In this document: positions 1-8,428 of the stretch, one piece after another | How the letters are laid out: each line of letters begins with the position of its first letter | How positions within the stretch are numbered: the first letter of the stretch is position 1 | Assembly: GCA_016936455.1 (NCBI GenBank) | Contig: JAFGXV010000019.1 | Coordinates: forward strand, 91,604 to 155,603 | From: Desulfuromonadaceae bacterium | GTDB lineage: Bacteria > Desulfobacterota > Desulfuromonadia > Desulfuromonadales > Desulfuromonadaceae | Direction of reading: 5' to 3' | DNA: 64,000 nucleotides | Made by a program: the position numbers and the translations under genes | Notes under the pieces: model-generated | The model's input: the letters and a program-made list of their open reading frames with translations, nothing else | Databases searched by the model: none | Told to the model about the DNA's origin: nothing

Positions 1-1080
1 AAAGAAAATTTTTCAAATCCACGTCGAACTGAAATTATTCCTAAAACCAAAGAGCTTTCAATTGAGGATATGATCGTTGAAGAAGATATGGTCGTGACCG
101 TGACCCATTCTGGTTACATTAAGAGAAATGCAGTATCTCTTTATCGCTCTCAAAGGCGTGGTGGTAAAGGAAAAACGGGCATAAGACCGAAAGAAGAAGA
201 TTTTGTTGAGCATCTTTTTATAGCTTCTACTCATTCTTATATTCTTGTTTTCACAGATAAAGGGAAAGTTTATTGGTTAAAGGTACACGAAGTACCACAG
301 GGAGGACGTGCTGCACGTGGCAAAGCCATAGTTAACTTAGTACAGCTTGAATCTAATGAACGGGTTATGTCTATCCTTCCTGTTAAGGAATTTGCTGACA
401 ATAAGTATATCATTGCCTGTACGAAAAACGGAGTTGTTAAGAAAACTGAATTGATGGCTTATGCGAATCCCCGACAAGGTGGAATTATTGCAATGACCAT
501 TGATGACGGAGACGAACTTGTTTCTACCCGTATTACAGATGGTGAAATGGATATTCTCATGGCGAGTCAAGATGGGAAGTCTATTCGTTTTTCAGAAAAA
601 GATGTGCGGCCAATGGGTCGTGCAGCGCGTGGCGTACGTGGCATGCAACTAGAGGAAAATGATCAAATTATCGGGATGGAAGTGGTAACCGACATAACGT
701 CACTGACTCTGGTTTCTGTAACAGAGCGTGGATATGGAAAACGTACCAGTATTGACGAGTATCGTAAACAGAGTCGATCTGGTAAAGGGATTATCACGAT
801 CAAAACATCGGACCGGAATGGATCTGTTGTCGATATAAAACTAACTTCAGATGATGAAGATCTCATGTTTATTACGGATCAGGGTAAAATACTGCGTACC
901 CGTGTTGGTGATCTCTCGGTTATAGGGCGCAACACACAGGGCGTCCGACTGATGGTGCTTGAGCCAAATGAGCGGATTGTTGCTGTTGCAAAATTGGCAG
1001 AAAAAGAAGATGACGAGCTGATTCCGGAATCACTGGAGGAAGATATCTTGCCGCAGGAATTCGACTCTGATGAAGAGTAA
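1..1080 (+). CDS. gyrA: DNA gyrase subunit A, C-terminal part (5' truncated by window edge)
   Basis: Reading frame 1 is open from the first base and encodes the C-terminal beta-pinwheel of GyrA, the domain that wraps DNA so the A2B2 gyrase introduces negative supercoils. The GyrA-box QRRGGKG is visible near residue 37 of the fragment, and pinwheel blade repeats of the type GRAARGV and GRNTQGV follow. The protein ends in an acidic tail (EEDILPQEFDSDEE) as many GyrA proteins do. The start and the breakage-reunion domain with the catalytic Tyr lie upstream of the window. gpsA begins 7 bases after the stop, so the two may be co-transcribed. Codon use here is distinctly AT-richer than in genes after about 5 kb. 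Confidence 0.97.
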   Translation, partial: KENFSNPRRTEIIPKTKELSIEDMIVEEDMVVTVTHSGYIKRNAVSLYRSQRRGGKGKTGIRPKEEDFVEHLFIASTHSYILVFTDKGKVYWLKVHEVPQGGRAARGKAIVNLVQLESNERVMSILPVKEFADNKYIIACTKNGVVKKTELMAYANPRQGGIIAMTIDDGDELVSTRITDGEMDILMASQDGKSIRFSEKDVRPMGRAARGVRGMQLEENDQIIGMEVVTDITSLTLVSVTERGYGKRTSIDEYRKQSRSGKGIITIKTSDRNGSVVDIKLTSDDEDLMFITDQGKILRTRVGDLSVIGRNTQGVRLMVLEPNERIVAVAKLAEKEDDELIPESLEEDILPQEFDSDEE

Positions 1081-1087
1081 GTGCAAT

Positions 1088-2089
1088 ATGACGTCAATTG
1101 GTGTTATTGGCGCTGGTAGTTGGGGGACCAGTCTGGCAAATCTTCTGGCAAAGAAAGGCCACCCCGTTTCACTGTGGGCTTATGAATACGACTTGGTAGA
1201 AAGGATGCAGACGACTCGCATCAACGACCTTTATCTTCCAGGCATCATACTGTCGGATAATTTAAGTTTTACGGCTGTTGTAGCTGATGTGACACGACTT
1301 GATGTTTTGTTGCTTGTCCCGCCATCACAGGTAATGCGACGAGTTCTTGCGAGCTGTGTTCACACAATCCATCCCGAAGCGTTGATCATCTCAGCTTCAA
1401 AGGGAATAGAGAACGATACGCTTGCGCCCATGTCAACAGTGCTGGAAGAAATACTGCCGCCATCATTTGTGCTGCGTACGGCATTTCTTTCGGGACCGAC
1501 CTTTGCGCGCGAAGTTGCCTTAGAACAGCCTTCTGCTGTCGTTGTCGCGGCTCAGTCTGCAGAAACGGCAAACCGGGTTCAGGAAATTTTCAGTACAGAT
1601 TATTTTCGCGTTTACACCAATAACGATATAATCGGGACAGAAATTGGCGGGGCACTCAAAAATATAATCGCTGTCGCTGCAGGTATTTGTGAAGGTCTGG
1701 GTTACGGAAACAATACCCGAGCGGCTCTGATTACCCGCGGTCTGTCTGAGATGAAACGCATCGGCCAAGCCCTTGGTGCCAAGCCTGAAACCTTTTCCGG
1801 ACTGGCAGGGATGGGTGATCTGGTGCTGACCTGTACGGGTGATCTTTCGCGCAACAGGACAGTGGGCGTAGAAATCGGCAAAGGGAGAAAATTGAATGAT
1901 ATTCTCTCTCATATGAACATGGTTGCCGAAGGCGTCAAGACGACACTCTCCGCGTATCAGTTGGCAAAAAAAATGAATGTCGAAGTTCCGATTATTAACC
2001 AGATGTATGCGGTTCTCTATGAAGAGAAAGATCCGCGCCTCGCTGTCAATGAACTGATGGCGCGTGAACTGAAGTCGGAATACTTGTAG
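1088..2089 (+). CDS. gpsA: Glycerol-3-phosphate dehydrogenase [NAD(P)+]
   Basis: Cytoplasmic enzyme that reduces dihydroxyacetone phosphate to sn-glycerol-3-phosphate for phospholipid synthesis. The N-terminal Rossmann motif IGVIGAGSWGTSLA begins at residue 4, and the family signatures GTEIGGALKNIIAVAAG and TFSGLAGMGDLVLTC are present, with the catalytic Lys in ALKN. Length is about 333 residues, normal for GpsA. An upstream in-frame ATG at 1070 overlaps the gyrA end; I chose 1088 because GpsA proteins usually start a few residues before the GxGxxG motif. A cyclophilin gene follows after 12 bases, so gyrA-gpsA-cyclophilin may be one transcription unit. Confidence 0.96.
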   Translation: MTSIGVIGAGSWGTSLANLLAKKGHPVSLWAYEYDLVERMQTTRINDLYLPGIILSDNLSFTAVVADVTRLDVLLLVPPSQVMRRVLASCVHTIHPEALIISASKGIENDTLAPMSTVLEEILPPSFVLRTAFLSGPTFAREVALEQPSAVVVAAQSAETANRVQEIFSTDYFRVYTNNDIIGTEIGGALKNIIAVAAGICEGLGYGNNTRAALITRGLSEMKRIGQALGAKPETFSGLAGMGDLVLTCTGDLSRNRTVGVEIGKGRKLNDILSHMNMVAEGVKTTLSAYQLAKKMNVEVPIINQMYAVLYEEKDPRLAVNELMARELKSEYL

Positions 2090-2101
2090 CGGGTGGTGAA
2101 G

Positions 2102-2659
2102 ATGAAAAAATTTCTGTTTATTCTCTGTTTTCTTGTATCTGCGTCACAGGTTGCGGCGGAAACGCGAATTCTTATAACAACGAATCTCGGCTTGATCGAA
2201 GCGATTCTTTTCGATGAACAGGCGCCGGTCAGCACACGTAATTTTTTAAATTATGTTCAGAAGGGATTCTATGAGGGCACAACTTTCCATCGCGTTATTC
2301 CTGGTTTTATGATTCAGGGCGGTGGCTTTACGACGACGCTCGATAAAAAAAGTACGGATCAACCAATTGACAATGAGGCCGGAAACGGATTGAAAAATGA
2401 ACGGGGTACCCTTGCCATGGCGCGCACGGCGTTTGTGAATAGTGCCACCAGCCAGTTTTTTATCAATCTCGTCGATAATCCTTTTCTCGATCACCGGTCC
2501 AAAAGCCAGAGTGGTTACGGGTATGCCGTTTTTGGAAAAGTGCTCAAGGGAATGGAAATTGTAGATAAGATAGGAGCCGTTAAGACGGGAAAACAGAAAG
2601 GGATGAACGATGTCCCTGTTTCTCCAGTCGTTATTCAGTCCATCCAATTACTGCAATAA
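2102..2659 (+). CDS. Exported cyclophilin-type peptidyl-prolyl cis-trans isomerase
   Basis: About 185 residues: a signal peptide (MKKFLFILCFLVSASQVAA, likely cleaved before ETRIL) followed by one cyclophilin domain. Family motifs seen are FHRVIPGFMIQGGGF (catalytic Arg and PGFMIQGG), MARTAFVNSATSQFFINL and GYAVFGKVLKGMEIVDKI. It should catalyse Xaa-Pro isomerisation in the periplasm and help fold envelope proteins. Upstream in-frame GTG codons exist at 2093 and 2096, but the ATG at 2102 gives a clean signal peptide. The position after gpsA matches the gene order known from Geobacter relatives. PpiA-like is the nearest description. Confidence 0.93.
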   Translation: MKKFLFILCFLVSASQVAAETRILITTNLGLIEAILFDEQAPVSTRNFLNYVQKGFYEGTTFHRVIPGFMIQGGGFTTTLDKKSTDQPIDNEAGNGLKNERGTLAMARTAFVNSATSQFFINLVDNPFLDHRSKSQSGYGYAVFGKVLKGMEIVDKIGAVKTGKQKGMNDVPVSPVVIQSIQLLQ

Positions 2660-2738
2660 GCATGATGACAAAGCCGATTAAATGGACGGGATCGTCAGAA
2701 ATCACCTAGACGAGTTTCACCGCACCTTGGATAAAAAA

Positions 2739-3467
2739 ATGGCCGCCTTTCGAATACTCAGCTATAACCTGCGCGGGTTTCGCGACGCAGATGCTTTTTT
2801 AAAGGTCATACATCAATTTGATCCCCATCTCATTGCCCTGCAAAACACGAACTGCATTCCTGACGCCACGGATCTGAAGTTTCTCGCGGATCAGTGTGGT
2901 TATCCACACATTCACTCCGGCGCGACCAGTACACTGGCTTTTTTGACATCAAACTTGACCTTGAAACAGGTGCGTGAATACGATCTGGGAACAGGGGCCA
3001 GTTGCATGACCGTCGATGTCAGCCGTGAAAACGAACGGTTTCTGTTGTTTAATCTCAAGATGCGCCAAGGTTTTCTGCATCGACCACAACAGATCAAACG
3101 ATTGCTGGGGCCAGATCTGCTGCAAAAAAATGATTTGCACCTGCCAACCCTGATCGTCGGAGATTTTTTCGACACCCTGTGGATTTCTGGACATCCTGGT
3201 TTTCAACGGCGCCTGCGTCGGGTCGCACCGCTGCTGCGACGTGGCACCTACCCCGCCTGCACTCCCTTGTTCAGCTGCGACCGTATTTATTCCCTGGGTG
3301 GAATTCGTGCGCAAGAGATTGAGATTCCTTTCAATAAAGAAACCCGCCGCGCAACAGCTCATCTGCCGTTGTTTTTAACCATGGAAATTACCAGTAGCCG
3401 GATTGTTGTTCCCGCAAGAAGAATAGTGTCAGGCGCCGGCAATACGGTACCCAGTCCGGAATTCTAA
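2739..3467 (+). CDS. Endonuclease/exonuclease/phosphatase-fold protein with altered active-site motifs
   Basis: About 242 residues with the order of motifs of the EEP (DNase I-like) superfamily: FRILSYNLRG at the N-terminus, LIALQN near residue 40, IVGDFFDT near 145, CDRIYS near 190 and RRATAHLPLF near 212. Several positions that normally carry catalytic or metal-binding residues are changed: LQE reads LQN, and GDFN reads GDFF, while the final HLP histidine is kept. That suggests a degenerate nuclease or phosphatase, or one with a different substrate. The frame is open back to an ATG at 2682, but the ATG at 2739 places Met directly before the first beta strand. No signal peptide. Function not recognised beyond the fold. 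Confidence 0.7.
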   Translation: MAAFRILSYNLRGFRDADAFLKVIHQFDPHLIALQNTNCIPDATDLKFLADQCGYPHIHSGATSTLAFLTSNLTLKQVREYDLGTGASCMTVDVSRENERFLLFNLKMRQGFLHRPQQIKRLLGPDLLQKNDLHLPTLIVGDFFDTLWISGHPGFQRRLRRVAPLLRRGTYPACTPLFSCDRIYSLGGIRAQEIEIPFNKETRRATAHLPLFLTMEITSSRIVVPARRIVSGAGNTVPSPEF

Positions 3468-3775
3468 CGGAACCCTCCTTATTGGGGGGCGTCGATCTCT
3501 GGATATGTCTGTGGATAACGTGGATAACTGTATTGTGGGGAAGGTAAAAAGTCAGCGGAGCAGCGACATATTCAGCACTTTTTTTGGATCCTCAACAATT
3601 TCTATTCCGAGGCACGCGGTTCTCTCGATATGTCAATTGCTGATTGCGACCATTCTGTTAGCGCAGACGACATCAGTCGCGCCAATTGCAACCTGGGATG
3701 AACGCAGTCGCATGATCCGGCGTTGATTGGGGGGAGCAGCATTCCTTGGTTGGCCCACAGAACTGGGGGCATATA
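3468..3775. other. Convergent intergenic region without a supported gene
   Basis: About 308 bases between the EEP gene (plus) and the PBP1A gene (minus). Short open frames cross it (for example 3505-3726) but lack a ribosome site and recognisable protein features. The one clear signal is a tandem pair of DnaA-box-like 9-mers near 3510-3527, listed separately. I see no strong terminator hairpin or RNA gene. Confidence 0.6.
3510..3527 (-). promoter_or_regulatory. Tandem DnaA-box-like sites
   Basis: On the plus strand the sequence reads tgtggataa directly followed by cgtggataa. The first is the exact reverse complement of the consensus DnaA box TTATCCACA, the second differs at one position. Both point the same way with no spacer. 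The region lies just after gyrA, so probably within several kb of dnaA and oriC. Confidence 0.5.
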
Positions 3776-6157
3776 TCAGTTCAGACGGAAAAAATCACGG
3801 GCGCGAAATGTTTTTTCGTCAGAGGCGTACCGAGTCGGTGCGGTTCCTGGAGCGAAAACTTCAATGACCGCTTCACTATTGTCTTCTGCTTCGAGCAAGC
3901 CGGTCTTTGGATCAACGGGTAAAAACTGTATCCGGTCCGGAACGGTAAAATTTTGCTTTGGCCAGTCGGCGCAGACGTTGTCCATGAATTTCACCCAGGC
4001 CGGAGCTGCTGCGCGTGAGCCCGTTTCTTTTTTTCCCAGTGGGCGCTCCTGATCATAGCCAACCCAGGATGCTGCAACCAGCTGTGGGGTGTAGCCGATA
4101 AACCAGGCATCTTTAAGATTATTGGTGGTACCGGTTTTCCCGGCGACGGGCCGGTTCAGCGCTTTTGCCCGCCAGCCCGTTCCCTGCTGAACAACCGACT
4201 CCAGTACGTTGGTGATCAGGTAGGCGGTTTCTTCCGAGATAACCCGCTGCCTTTTCAGTCGAATCAGTCGCTGATCTGAGGCGAGCCCGTTTGGAAAATC
4301 AGCCGGATCGACGGATTCCAGTACGCGGCCGTTCCGGTCGCAGACTTTGGTGATATAGGTCGGAGCTGTTTTGACGCCACCGCTCGCAAACACGGCGTAT
4401 GCCGTTGCCAGCTCCAGCGGGGTGACGGCATTCGATCCCAGAGCCATGGTCAGATCCAGATTCAGAGGCGATTCGATACCCAGCTTTTTCAGATAAGCAG
4501 CCGTATAGCGCAGCCCGATACTGTCCAGCAGTTTGACGGTAATAATGTTGTAGGAATGGGTCAGAGCCACACGAAGCGGTGTAGGACCGTAAAACTTATT
4601 GCCGTAGTTTTTGGGTTTCCACTCCCGTACGTCTCCCTCTTCATTCTGATCCCGGTAAATCAACGGGGTATCAAGAATGACACTGGCCGGGGTAAAACCA
4701 TGATCAAATGCGGCCGCATAGATCAGAGGCTTGATCGCTGAACCGGGAAGCCGCCGCGCCTGAATAACCCGATTAAACTGACTGGTGGAAAAATCGTAAC
4801 CCCCGACCATAGCGCGTACGAAACCCGTATGAGGGTCGAGGGCAATCAATGCTCCCTGTGCTTGCGGTTGCTGGAAAAGAGTTGCCTGAAAACCCGATTC
4901 CTCTATGGCGACAATATCGACCGTTACGATGGAACCGGTTGGTATGACCGGATGATCGAAGATGGATGAATCGAAACCCGGGTCCTGATAGTGTTGCCAG
5001 TCAACGATGGAAAAAGGTTGCGCCCACTCGAGTGATGCGAGGGGGATGTGACCGCGCATTTCACCAGCGCGTAGCAGAACAGAATCTTTGTTCTGGCCAG
5101 TAATGACAGCTTCAATACGCTGGTTCACGCTCAGTGCCTGTGTCGGTTGGTGGAGATGGGTGTCTATCCCGTCGGGATCCATAATGCGGGAAATTGGCTG
5201 GAGTCCCTGGCGGTGATCGTAGTCCTGCAGATTGTCTCGCACAGCCTCCTGGGCCTGCTGCTGCATCGAAAGGTTCATGGTGGTATGAACCTGAAGACCG
5301 CCGCTATAAAGAGTTTCGGTGCCATAGTTTTCTTCGAGGTAGCGTCGCACCTGTTCGCTGAAATAGCCGGTTCCCGCGGCAGAGTTATCGCCTCGCGGAT
5401 GAATGGTCAGTTCCTGGGCGTAAGCCTGCTCCGCATCGAGGGGGGAAATGTAGCCGTTGGCTGCCATGCGTTGCAGCACGTAGTGCTGGCGCTCCTTGGC
5501 GCGTTTGAAATGCTGGTAAGGGGAGTAACGGCTGGGAGCCTGAGGTAATCCAGCCAGCATGGAACATTCCGCCAGATTCAATTCTTCAACATTTTTGGCA
5601 AAATAGTTTTCTGCTGCTGCCTGCACTCCGTAGGCGCCGTGTCCGAGATAGATCTGGTTGAGATACAGATAGAGAATCTCGCGTTTGTCGAAATGCTGTT
5701 CCATGCGCCAGGCGAGGATGGCTTCCTTGAATTTACGAGAAAACTTGCGCTCCGGTGTCAGTAACAGACTTTTTGCCACCTGCTGGGTAATGGTGCTGCC
5801 GCCCTGGACAATTCCACCGGCCTGGATGTTCCTGAGGGCGGCGCGAAAAATAGACACCAGGTCGATGCCCTGATGCTCGAAAAACCCGGAATCCTCGGCG
5901 GAAACAAAGGCATGAATCAGCTTCTGTGGCATCTTGCTGACGGGAACCACAATCCGGCGCTCACGGTAGAATTCGGCAATTAACTGGTTGTCTTCACTGT
6001 AGACCCGCGTGATAACGGGGGGACGATAGTCTTCCAGTTTGTCCATGCGGGGAAGCGATTCGGCGACAAAATAATAGGCACCGATCAGTGCCGACAGGCC
6101 GACAATGGCGCAGCCGCCCAGAAAGAGAAATGAAAATCTCAGTATTTTACGAAACAT
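3776..6157 (-). CDS. mrcA: Penicillin-binding protein 1A (class A, glycosyltransferase/transpeptidase)
   Basis: Bifunctional peptidoglycan synthase of about 793 residues. After a short cytoplasmic leader there is one membrane segment (FSFLFLGGCAIVGLSALIGAY), then the GT51 domain with the catalytic motif EDSGFFEHQGID and GGSTITQQVAKSLLL, an OB-like insert, and the transpeptidase domain with SxxK (GSAIKPL), SxN (SYN) and KTG (GKTGTTNNLKDAWFIGYTP). All three transpeptidase motifs are intact. The frame is open further up to a GTG at 6208; I prefer the ATG at 6157, which has GGAAAG upstream and gives a typical short cytoplasmic N-terminus. It is transcribed alone, convergent with the EEP gene. Confidence 0.95.
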   Translation of the reverse strand: MFRKILRFSFLFLGGCAIVGLSALIGAYYFVAESLPRMDKLEDYRPPVITRVYSEDNQLIAEFYRERRIVVPVSKMPQKLIHAFVSAEDSGFFEHQGIDLVSIFRAALRNIQAGGIVQGGSTITQQVAKSLLLTPERKFSRKFKEAILAWRMEQHFDKREILYLYLNQIYLGHGAYGVQAAAENYFAKNVEELNLAECSMLAGLPQAPSRYSPYQHFKRAKERQHYVLQRMAANGYISPLDAEQAYAQELTIHPRGDNSAAGTGYFSEQVRRYLEENYGTETLYSGGLQVHTTMNLSMQQQAQEAVRDNLQDYDHRQGLQPISRIMDPDGIDTHLHQPTQALSVNQRIEAVITGQNKDSVLLRAGEMRGHIPLASLEWAQPFSIVDWQHYQDPGFDSSIFDHPVIPTGSIVTVDIVAIEESGFQATLFQQPQAQGALIALDPHTGFVRAMVGGYDFSTSQFNRVIQARRLPGSAIKPLIYAAAFDHGFTPASVILDTPLIYRDQNEEGDVREWKPKNYGNKFYGPTPLRVALTHSYNIITVKLLDSIGLRYTAAYLKKLGIESPLNLDLTMALGSNAVTPLELATAYAVFASGGVKTAPTYITKVCDRNGRVLESVDPADFPNGLASDQRLIRLKRQRVISEETAYLITNVLESVVQQGTGWRAKALNRPVAGKTGTTNNLKDAWFIGYTPQLVAASWVGYDQERPLGKKETGSRAAAPAWVKFMDNVCADWPKQNFTVPDRIQFLPVDPKTGLLEAEDNSEAVIEVFAPGTAPTRYASDEKTFRARDFFRLN

Positions 6158-6379
6158 CCAGCGTACTTTCCATGAAACATAAGAATTGGTCGTTGCGAAG
6201 CGGATCACACGCTCTACATGATATAGGGCCGCTTTTGCGGAGTAAAGTGATCTGACGATGAATTGTTGGTGCGTGGCATGGTGCGAGGGTCGAGAACAGG
6301 CAGGTCCGGTCAGAACAACGAGCGATTTCTGCGGCGGGTCAACGTTGACATGAGCGCAGGTGGCCGCCCCACAGGAGGC

Positions 6380-8428
6380 CTATTCTCTTGTCGCGCCGTG
6401 CGGGAAAGGAATAATCTGCCCCATTTTGTTACGGTACATTCTCTTGTCGGCCAGCTTGAATAATTCGCCTTCCGTGCGTCCGTCTTCGGGATAGTTGGCA
6501 AAGCCGACACTGGCTGAAAGCTCAATCTCGATGTCACCGATCTTGAACGGTGTACCAAAAACGTCGATGATGCGGTGGCGCAGCTTTTCCGCCTGATCAA
6601 GGTCGGTAAAGGGCAGGAACAGGACAAATTCATCCCCTCCCCAACGGCAGGCAACATCCTGAGAGCGCAGAACCTGTTTCAAGCGGCGTGCCACCTTGAT
6701 CAGGACCTGATCGCCCACGCTATGGCCATGGGTATCGTTGACGGGCTTGAAGCGGTCCAGATCGACCACCAGCAGGCTGAACCCGCGGTCATCGGACTTG
6801 TCCATGGCTTTCTGAATCACCTGGTTGAGATACAGCCGGTTGGCGATGCCCGTCAGCGGGTCGGTGTGGGCGCGGGTATAAACCTCTTCCTCCTGTTGCT
6901 TGCGGTCGGTAATGTCGACAGCAAAGTGCAGATAGAGATCGTCATCCTGCCCTTCAACCGGCCGCCAACACACCATGTCCCAGCGACCATCTTCATGCTG
7001 GTGTTCAATGGTGCCGGCGCGCCGGCGCTCCTGACCGTCCATTATTTGGCAACACGGGCTCGGTTCACCGATCCGGATGCCCATTTCCAGCGCTCTGCGG
7101 TTGGCATTGATGACCTTGCGCGTCGAATAGCGCGCCAGAATGGCCGGATAAGGCAGAGCATCCAGCAGAACCTGATTGAATTTCTGCGACTCAACCAGCT
7201 CTTTCTGGGCCTTCAGCTCACGCTGCTTGTGATCGTAACTGCGCAGGGCAAAGCACAGATCATCGCGCAATCGCTCCAGAAGTTCGATGTGGCCCGGGGT
7301 AAAGAATCCAACTTCGGCGGCGTAGATCTTCAGCGCACCCAGTTCCTGTTCCGAGCACAGAATGGGCAGAACAGCGGAGGAGCGGATGCCGGCAGCGCGC
7401 GCCTGCTGCTCCCAGGGCGAACCGGCCAGTTCGCGCAGGAAATCATTGGTCACCACGGTCCGTCGCTCGCGGATGGCCTGGCTGGTTGGGCCGCGCCCTT
7501 CCGCATACGCCGGATCTGTGCTGACCTGAACGTTTTTGATGTAGTGCTGACAGCCATCATCCCCGGCGCTGGCAACAGGCGACAGATTTTTGGTCGTTGA
7601 ATTGAGCAGCGACACGCAGGCCAGCTGAAACTGACCATACTGAACGGCAATCTGACACAGCTCCTGAAACAGCAGCTGCGGTGTTTCGATGCGCATCATG
7701 GCCTGATTGGCAGCACCAAGGGCGCTGTAGAGGTTGTTGATGGACTGAAGTTCCTCCTGCATGCGTTGACGCTGGACCAGCCACTGCTGCAGATTTTTCT
7801 GCCCAAGCCGCAGCGCCCAGGTACCCAGGCCCCAGATAAAGATGCAGGCCAGGTTGAAGCTGATGGTTTTCGTCGCCAGCATGGCCTCAATCGGCGCCAG
7901 CGGCACCTGAATGCTCAGGGCGCCGGGAACCACCAGGTCGCCATAGTCCGGATGGCATTCCAGGCAGCGCGGTCCGCCGATCATGGGATAGAGTTCGCGG
8001 TACAGCCTTGTTGTTTCAGACTGAAAATCCACCTTGACAACCTCGCGCAGCTGCAGGCGGGTAAACTGTGCCAGCTCCCAGCTGTCGGGGTTGTTCTGGG
8101 CATTGATCGGAAACGGGCTGATCAGTCGGCTGCGAACACTTTTGTCGGGCAGCAGGGACTGGATCTGGCTGAGCACCTGCGCGGGTGCCAGCACCTGCTC
8201 CTCCCCCTCTGCATCCAGGGTCACGAGCTGTCCCTGGTGCAGCGCCCAACTCAGGATTTTATCGCTGCGCTCTTTTTCCAGCGATGCCGACTGGCGTGCC
8301 AGCTGGTTGACTTCATTGTCGCTCTGGTAGATGTTGAAACCGAGACCGACAAATGCCAGAAGCAGCCAGCAGAATTGCAGCAGGCGAAAGAAGAGGCGGA
8401 ATGAACGGTTCTCATGATTAAAATTCAA
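6380..8428 (-). CDS. Membrane diguanylate cyclase with periplasmic CxxCH (haem-type) sensor, GAF, PAS and GGDEF domains
   Basis: About 682 residues. Order: TM helix (FFRLLQFCWLLLAFVGLGF, ~13-33), a periplasmic domain (~34-187) resembling DUF3365/Tll0287-type sensors and carrying CLECH at ~155-159, a second TM helix (~190-207), GAF (~235-390), PAS (~410-510) and GGDEF (~520-682). The active site reads GGDEF, and RSQD five residues before it matches the inhibitory I-site, so it should make c-di-GMP with product inhibition. The CxxCH suggests covalent haem c and redox or gas sensing. Start: TTG at 8428 has GGGAGG seven bases upstream; GTG 8434 and TTG 8485 are alternatives. It overlaps the end of the upstream EAL gene, so the two are translationally coupled. 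Confidence 0.88.
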   Translation of the reverse strand: MNFNHENRSFRLFFRLLQFCWLLLAFVGLGFNIYQSDNEVNQLARQSASLEKERSDKILSWALHQGQLVTLDAEGEEQVLAPAQVLSQIQSLLPDKSVRSRLISPFPINAQNNPDSWELAQFTRLQLREVVKVDFQSETTRLYRELYPMIGGPRCLECHPDYGDLVVPGALSIQVPLAPIEAMLATKTISFNLACIFIWGLGTWALRLGQKNLQQWLVQRQRMQEELQSINNLYSALGAANQAMMRIETPQLLFQELCQIAVQYGQFQLACVSLLNSTTKNLSPVASAGDDGCQHYIKNVQVSTDPAYAEGRGPTSQAIRERRTVVTNDFLRELAGSPWEQQARAAGIRSSAVLPILCSEQELGALKIYAAEVGFFTPGHIELLERLRDDLCFALRSYDHKQRELKAQKELVESQKFNQVLLDALPYPAILARYSTRKVINANRRALEMGIRIGEPSPCCQIMDGQERRRAGTIEHQHEDGRWDMVCWRPVEGQDDDLYLHFAVDITDRKQQEEEVYTRAHTDPLTGIANRLYLNQVIQKAMDKSDDRGFSLLVVDLDRFKPVNDTHGHSVGDQVLIKVARRLKQVLRSQDVACRWGGDEFVLFLPFTDLDQAEKLRHRIIDVFGTPFKIGDIEIELSASVGFANYPEDGRTEGELFKLADKRMYRNKMGQIIPFPHGATRE

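Noticed and set aside
3505..3726. A 73-codon plus-strand frame in the gap after the EEP gene
   Set aside because: It begins within the DnaA-box repeats, has no ribosome site and no recognisable features.
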